Positions 31,687 through 35,950 of a DNA stretch of 35,950 bases are shown one piece after another. The DNA lies in NCBI RefSeq assembly GCF_000723405.1, contig NZ_CCAE010000046.1, positions 1 through 35,950 of the forward strand, read 5' to 3'. The first letter of the stretch is position 1; the number at the start of each line of letters is the position of its first letter. The translations under genes were made by a program, and so were the position numbers. The stretch comes from Hydrogenophaga intermedia. GTDB taxonomy: Bacteria > Pseudomonadota > Gammaproteobacteria > Burkholderiales > Burkholderiaceae_C. A model generated the notes under the pieces. The model was not told the origin of the DNA. It worked only from the letters and a program-made list of their open reading frames with translations, and did not search any database.

Positions 31687-32535
31687 ATGGAAAACACCTA
31701 CGTCCTCACCCTGTCCTGCCAGGACCGCCCCGGCATCGTGCACGCCGTTTCCGGCTTTCTGTTCCAGCACGGTGGCAACATCGAGGAAGCGGCCCAGTAC
31801 AACGACCACGACACCGGGCTGTTCTTCATGCGCGTGCAATTCGCTTGCGCGCAATTGAGCCAGGCCGAGCTGCGCGAGCGCCTGGGCGCCTTCGCCGAGC
31901 CCTTCGGCATGCGCTGGGGCCTGCACCCGCTGGCGCAGCCGCTGCGCGCCGTGCTCTTCGTCAGCAAGGAAGGCCACTGCCTCAACGACCTGCTGTTCCG
32001 CTGGAAGAGCGGCCTGCTGCCGCTGGACATCCGCGCCATCGTCAGCAACCACCGCGACTTCTACCAGCTCGCCGCCAGCTACAACGTGCCCTTCCACCAC
32101 ATCCCGCTCACGGCGGCCACCAAGGCCCAGGCCGAGGCGAAGCAACTGGAGGTCATCCGTGCCGAGGGTGCCGAACTGGTGGTGCTGGCGCGCTACATGC
32201 AGATCCTGTCGAACGAGCTGTGTCGCGAACTCGCGGGCCGCGCCATCAACATCCACCACAGTTTCCTGCCCAGCTTCAAGGGCGCCAAGCCCTACTACCA
32301 GGCGCACGACCGCGGCGTGAAGCTGATCGGCGCCACCGCCCACTACGTGACGGCCGACCTCGACGAAGGCCCCATCATCGAACAGGACGTGGCGCGCGTG
32401 GACCACACCGACACGGTGGAAGACCTCACCGCCCTGGGCCGCGACACCGAAAGCCAGGTGCTGGCGCGCGCCGTGAAATGGCACGGCGAACACAGGGTGC
32501 TGCTCAACGGGCACAAGACGGTCGTCTTCAAGTGA
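31687..32535 (+). CDS. purU: Formyltetrahydrofolate deformylase
   Basis: 282 residues: an N-terminal ACT domain (1-80; LSCQDRPGIVHAVSGFL) and a formyl-transferase domain (85-282). Catalytic residues Asn188, His190 (INIHHSFLPSFKGA) and Asp226 (DLDEGPI) are in place. It hydrolyses 10-formyl-THF to formate and THF, balancing one-carbon pools and providing formate for purine synthesis. Length is typical. No Shine-Dalgarno or riboswitch was recognised upstream. A LysR gene follows seven bases later. Confidence 0.96.
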   Translation: MENTYVLTLSCQDRPGIVHAVSGFLFQHGGNIEEAAQYNDHDTGLFFMRVQFACAQLSQAELRERLGAFAEPFGMRWGLHPLAQPLRAVLFVSKEGHCLNDLLFRWKSGLLPLDIRAIVSNHRDFYQLAASYNVPFHHIPLTAATKAQAEAKQLEVIRAEGAELVVLARYMQILSNELCRELAGRAINIHHSFLPSFKGAKPYYQAHDRGVKLIGATAHYVTADLDEGPIIEQDVARVDHTDTVEDLTALGRDTESQVLARAVKWHGEHRVLLNGHKTVVFK

Positions 32536-32542
32536 GCCACAG

Positions 32543-33415
32543 GTGACCACCACGCGCATTCCGCCCATTCAATGCCTGCTGGCCTTCGAGGCCCTGGCGC
32601 GGCTGCGCAGCGTCACCCAGACGGCCGACGAGCTCAACGTCACGCCCAGCGCGGTGAGCCACCGCATCCGCCAGCTCGAGGAGATCCTGGGCACCAAGCT
32701 GTTCGGCCGCGCCGATTTTTCGCTCACCACCGATGGCATCGAGTACCTCACCCACGTGCGCGAAGGCCTCACCTCGCTGCAGCGCTTTCCCAGCCAGAAA
32801 GCCGCACCGGGGCGGCGCAAGCTGCGCCTGGCCATCACGCCCACCTTCGCGCGCTCCGTCGTGCTGCCGCGCCTCAAGCAGTTCAGCGACACCTACCCCG
32901 AGATCGACATCACCCTGCAGGTGAGCATCCCGCTGCTGGACGTGGTGGCCGAGGACGCCGACCTGATGGTGCGATTCGGCACCGGGCGCTACGCCGACGT
33001 CGAACACCTGCTGCTGGCCAAGGACGACATCTCGCCCATGGCCTCGCCCGCTTTCGCGCGCGAGCACGGCCCGTTCGAAGCGCCTGAAGACCTGGAGGGC
33101 CTGCCCCTGCTGCGCAGCCCGCTGGAGCCCTGGCGCACCTGGTTCGCCGCGCACGACCTGGACTGGCCCGAACCCACCGAAGGCTCGCAGTTCAACGACA
33201 TCGGCCTGATGTGCGACGCCGCCGCCGCCGGCATGGGCGTGGGCCTGCTGCGCTACAAGCTGGCCGCGCCTTGGCTGGACAGCGGCGCCCTGGTGCCCCT
33301 GTACCCGCGCCGCGTGCCCAGCCCGCACGCGCACTACCTGTGCTGGCGCACGGGAACCATGGAACGCTGGGAATGCGCGGCGTTTGCGCGCTGGCTGCAG
33401 CAGGCCATGGGGTAA
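32543..33415 (+). CDS. LysR family transcriptional regulator (GcvA-like)
   Basis: 290 residues with an N-terminal helix-turn-helix (about 9-65; SVTQTADELNVTPSAVSHRIRQLE) and a periplasmic-binding-like effector domain (KLRLAITPTFARSVVLPRL). The layout resembles GcvA-type regulators. The start is GTG at 32543, seven bases after purU, so it may be co-transcribed with it. As GcvA controls glycine cleavage, a link with one-carbon metabolism is tempting but unsupported beyond position. Confidence 0.9.
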   Translation: MTTTRIPPIQCLLAFEALARLRSVTQTADELNVTPSAVSHRIRQLEEILGTKLFGRADFSLTTDGIEYLTHVREGLTSLQRFPSQKAAPGRRKLRLAITPTFARSVVLPRLKQFSDTYPEIDITLQVSIPLLDVVAEDADLMVRFGTGRYADVEHLLLAKDDISPMASPAFAREHGPFEAPEDLEGLPLLRSPLEPWRTWFAAHDLDWPEPTEGSQFNDIGLMCDAAAAGMGVGLLRYKLAAPWLDSGALVPLYPRRVPSPHAHYLCWRTGTMERWECAAFARWLQQAMG

Positions 33416-33478
33416 GCCCCTCCACGTTTTCGCCCGCTAGCCACTACCATTGCTGGTAACAAAAGGTAGGAGGTGGGC

Positions 33479-34081
33479 ATGAAGCAGGTGTTGGGGCGGC
33501 TCGCGCGCGTCGGGCTGCTGGGCTTGGTCGCGCTGGTGCTCGCGGGGTGCGCGGCGACCGGCCCCCGGTTCAGCGAGGTGCAGGAGAGCTTTCCAGCCAT
33601 CAAGCCCGGGCACGGCCGGCTGATGGTCTACCGTAGCGGCGGCCTCGGGCCGGCGATCCAGCCGGACGTGCGGCTCAACGGCGATGTCGTCGGCAAGATG
33701 CAACCCGAGGGCTTCTTCTTCGTCGACCGCCCCACCGGCCGCTACACCGTGTCTGCCCGCACCGAGATCGAGTCCAGTGTCGACGTGGACCTCACCGACG
33801 GCGCCACGGTGTACGTGGAGACGCTGATCACCATGGGCCTGTTCGTGGGGCAACCCCGGCTGTCCCTGCAGAGCGAGACGATGGCGCGCCCCAAGCTCAC
33901 CGCACTGGCCTACACGGGTTCTATCCCGCTGGTCGCCGGGCGGCCGGGCGCTGGTACCAGCGCCGCTCTGGTGCCACCCGGTGGCATTCCCAGCGGGCCC
34001 GGGCCGGCCGCGCCGCCACCGCGCGTGGGCGGGCGCGTCACCATGGACGACCTCAGCGGCTTGCTGCCCGCGCAGCGCTGA
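33479..34081 (+). CDS. DUF2846-like lipoprotein
   Basis: 200 residues. The signal peptide ends in LAGC with Cys24 as lipidation site. A beta-rich domain (about 45-145) with GRLMVYRSGGLGPAIQPDVRLNG matches DUF2846-type lipoproteins of unknown function. The C-terminus is a Gly/Pro/Ala-rich stretch followed by VTMDDLSGLLPAQ. AGGAGG at 33468-33473 supports the ATG at 33479; a GTG six bases earlier is possible. Ten bases before the protease gene, so the two probably form an envelope operon. Confidence 0.87.
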   Translation: MKQVLGRLARVGLLGLVALVLAGCAATGPRFSEVQESFPAIKPGHGRLMVYRSGGLGPAIQPDVRLNGDVVGKMQPEGFFFVDRPTGRYTVSARTEIESSVDVDLTDGATVYVETLITMGLFVGQPRLSLQSETMARPKLTALAYTGSIPLVAGRPGAGTSAALVPPGGIPSGPGPAAPPPRVGGRVTMDDLSGLLPAQR

Positions 34082-34091
34082 GGCGGTCCGC

Positions 34092-35321
34092 ATGCGGCAC
34101 ATCGGCACGATCGCGCTCGCCTGCGGCGCCGCGCTGGCGCAAGCCCAGCCCGCGTCCCTGGCTCCCGAAGTCCTGTTTGACATGGTCTCACCCAGCGTCT
34201 GGGTGGTGCGCACGCAGGACGAGGCCGGCCGAGCCCTGGCCCTGGGCAGTGCCGTCGTGGTCGGCCCCGGCCGCCTGATCACCAACTGCCACGTGCTCGC
34301 ACGCGCCAAGGCCGTGGCCGTCGCGCGCGAGAACGTCACCTACGGCGCGACGCTGGAGTTTCCCGATCCCGATCGCGACCTGTGCCAGCTCAAGGTCGCC
34401 AACTTCCACGCCCCAGCCGTGGCCATCGCCGCGCCGCAGACCTGGCGCGTCGGCGCGCGCGTCTATGCCATCGGCAGCCCGCGCGGGCTCGAAACCACCA
34501 TCAGCGATGGCCTGCTCTCCGGCATCCGCCGCAACGAGCAGGACCAGATCGAGGCCTTGCAGATCACCGTGCCGATCTCGCCCGGCTCCAGCGGCGGTGG
34601 CCTGTTCGATGCGCAGGGCCGCCTGGTCGGCATCACCACCATGATCCTGCGCAACGCGCAGAACGTGAATTTCGCCGTGCCCTCGAGCTGGATCGCCGAG
34701 GTGCCCGAGCGCGCGCAGGCGGCGCTCGCTGCGAAGGCAGCCGCAGCGGCCAACGTCGGTGCCTCGACAAGCGCGCAAACCACTCCCCAGGGCGATCGCG
34801 TATTCGAGTACCGCCTGCGCGAGCGCCAGACCGGCGTCAGCCAGCCCGTGGTGTTCCGACTCGACCGCGTCGAAGGCGAGCGGCGCATCTTCAACCAGGG
34901 CGAGCGCATCGAACGGCTCGATGGCGGCGTGGAATCCGTCGACAAGCCGGTGAGTGGCGAATTCGATCTGGCGATGCCCCCAGGCGGCTGGGTGAGCGGC
35001 ACGCCCGAACCCGGCTCGGCCTGGCGGCTCGACTACACCGTGCGCCGCAACGACCTGGTGATCCGGATGGAATTGCGGGCTCGCGCCGTGGACACCACCA
35101 CGCTGACCGTGGGCTCGCGCCAGATCGAGACGGTGCGTGTGAATTACAGCGGCTTTACGCACCGCGTCACTGGCGGGCACATGATCAACAGCTCGACGTA
35201 CGAAGCCTCAGCCTGGTTTTCCCCCACGCTGGCACGCGTGGTGCGATTCGATGCGCGCACCCGAAACCAGCACATTCGCATCGACGAAACCCTGGAGCTC
35301 ATCGACATTCGCGCCGAGTGA
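34092..35321 (+). CDS. Secreted trypsin-like serine protease with novel C-terminal domain
   Basis: 409 residues. Signal peptide likely cut after AQA at residue 18. The protease domain (about 25-215) has the full triad: His67 in ITNCHVLA, Asp96 in DPDRDLCQLKV and Ser167 in SPGSSGGGLF, as in HtrA/Do-type trypsin folds. No PDZ domain follows. Instead residues 240-409 form a beta-rich region whose closing part (IETVRVNYSGFTHRV, SAWFSPTLARVVRFDART) loosely resembles DUF3108-like domains. Likely periplasmic quality control or signalling. Downstream of a lipoprotein gene in the same operon. Confidence 0.9.
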   Translation: MRHIGTIALACGAALAQAQPASLAPEVLFDMVSPSVWVVRTQDEAGRALALGSAVVVGPGRLITNCHVLARAKAVAVARENVTYGATLEFPDPDRDLCQLKVANFHAPAVAIAAPQTWRVGARVYAIGSPRGLETTISDGLLSGIRRNEQDQIEALQITVPISPGSSGGGLFDAQGRLVGITTMILRNAQNVNFAVPSSWIAEVPERAQAALAAKAAAAANVGASTSAQTTPQGDRVFEYRLRERQTGVSQPVVFRLDRVEGERRIFNQGERIERLDGGVESVDKPVSGEFDLAMPPGGWVSGTPEPGSAWRLDYTVRRNDLVIRMELRARAVDTTTLTVGSRQIETVRVNYSGFTHRVTGGHMINSSTYEASAWFSPTLARVVRFDARTRNQHIRIDETLELIDIRAE

Positions 35322-35356
35322 GCGCCGTCGGCGCCCACCCGCTTGCCATCACTCGA

Positions 35357-35779
35357 TCACTCGATCGCCAGCCGCTGGCCGCTCACCGCCGCCTTCTTCG
35401 GCAACGTCAGACGCAGCACACCATTCTCGAAGCGCGCTTTGGACGCGTCCTTGTCCACGCGCTGGGGCAACTGGAACGCGCGAGAGACGGCGCCGTAGTA
35501 GCGCTCGCTGCGCAGCACGCGCTGGCCGTCGCGCTGCTCATCGATCTGCTTGACCTCGGCACGCAGGGAAACCACGTCGTCTTCGATGGTGACCTGGATG
35601 TCGTCCTTGGCCACACCCGGCAGTTCGGCGTCCACGGTGTAGGCGGCGGGCGTTTCCTTCACGTCCACCTTGATCTGCGCGGGCAGCGGATCGCCATGCA
35701 GCGGCTTGACGAAGAAGCCGGGCGCGACGTCGCGAAAGAAGTCATCGAACAGGCTGTTGCGGGCAATGAGTCCGGTCAT
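35357..35779 (-). CDS. Hsp20/alpha-crystallin small heat shock protein
   Basis: 140 residues. The alpha-crystallin domain (about 38-132) starts KVDVKETPAAYTVDAELPGVAKDDIQV and ends with ENGVLRLTLPKK. It is a holdase preventing aggregation of unfolded proteins. GGAGGA upstream supports the ATG at 35779 over a longer open frame. The 171 bases to the window edge contain CTTGAA on the minus strand (35862-35867), like a sigma32 -35 core, but no matching -10 was seen. No other gene is supported there. Confidence 0.93.
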   Translation of the reverse strand: MTGLIARNSLFDDFFRDVAPGFFVKPLHGDPLPAQIKVDVKETPAAYTVDAELPGVAKDDIQVTIEDDVVSLRAEVKQIDEQRDGQRVLRSERYYGAVSRAFQLPQRVDKDASKARFENGVLRLTLPKKAAVSGQRLAIE

Positions 35780-35950
35780 GGTGAAAGTCCTCCAGATTCG
35801 GTGAAGCGCCGCGACCACCGCAGCGCCTGGTGAACCCAAACTGAAGTCGCCCCCCGCGCATTTCAAGACCCCTGCACACGCCGCCCGTCAACAGCCGCTG
35901 CAGGATTTTTCAACCCGCGCGCACCCCCGCCGCCTACACTGACCCGCCCA

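Noticed and set aside
35348..35363. 8-bp direct repeat (ATCACTCG twice)
   Set aside because: Too short and overlapping the hsp20 stop; likely chance.
35862..35867. Sigma32-type promoter for hsp20
   Set aside because: Only the CTTGAA core is present; no CCCCAT-like -10 lies 13-17 bases further on the minus strand.
1..35950. CRISPR array, tRNA, rRNA, insertion sequence or prophage
   Set aside because: No regularly spaced repeats, tRNA-like foldings, transposase or phage genes were recognised on either strand by reading; a tRNA or repeat search program was not available.

Overview
The window looks like a chromosomal segment of a high-GC betaproteobacterium of the Burkholderiales, most likely Comamonadaceae (Hydrogenophaga/Acidovorax-like). 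The pointers are a Bug-type solute receptor next to CoA-dependent catabolic genes, a DUF3567 protein, a PhaM polyhydroxyalkanoate-granule protein, a YajR-like transporter near ssb, and two copies of a GC-rich extragenic hairpin element of a kind common in that family. This is inference from gene content. No rRNA, tRNA, CRISPR array, transposase or phage gene was seen. Coding density is very high and no gap exceeds about 200 bases.

Region 1 (1-9600) is a CoA-ester catabolic island. It holds two acyl-CoA dehydrogenases, a YhdH/AcuI-like reductase, a MaoC hydratase, a class III CoA-transferase, an IclR regulator with a perfect 19-bp operator-like palindrome, a periplasmic Bug receptor, a nitronate-monooxygenase-like flavoprotein, and the CoA-binding half of an NDP-forming acyl-CoA synthetase. 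The set fits uptake, CoA activation, desaturation and hydration of an unidentified organic acid. Thiolase, hydroxyacyl-CoA dehydrogenase and the ATP-grasp partner are absent from the window.

Region 2 (9600-13100) has a YajR-like MFS exporter, a ClC chloride/proton antiporter and ssb. Region 3 (13100-17703) is a signalling block: a NarL-type response regulator, an unrecognised 139-residue protein, a short TolC-like helical protein and a cytosolic PAS-PAS hybrid histidine kinase. Region 4 (17707-21339) has an LplT-PlsC-type fusion, facing an XRE regulator across a spacer with two related inverted repeats, then a ProQ/FinO-domain RNA chaperone.

Region 5 (21350-24822) is a leftward operon of a non-canonical enoyl-CoA hydratase homologue, PhaM and a FIST sensor protein. 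It diverges from a DksA/TraR zinc-finger gene that carries an FNR/ANR-like box. Region 6 (24827-28285) has a fumarylacetoacetate hydrolase-family gene diverging from an IclR regulator, then DUF3108 and DUF3567 proteins. Region 7 (28269-35950) holds an AbrB-family membrane protein, a ChaN-like lipoprotein, an omega-aminotransferase, purU, a LysR regulator, a DUF2846 lipoprotein, a secreted trypsin-like protease and Hsp20.

Six of the nine convergent gene pairs end within 0-10 bases of each other. No function here is experimentally shown. The most interesting candidates are the incomplete catabolic island with its operator, the signalling block, the LplT-PlsC/XRE pair and the ECH-PhaM-FIST operon.
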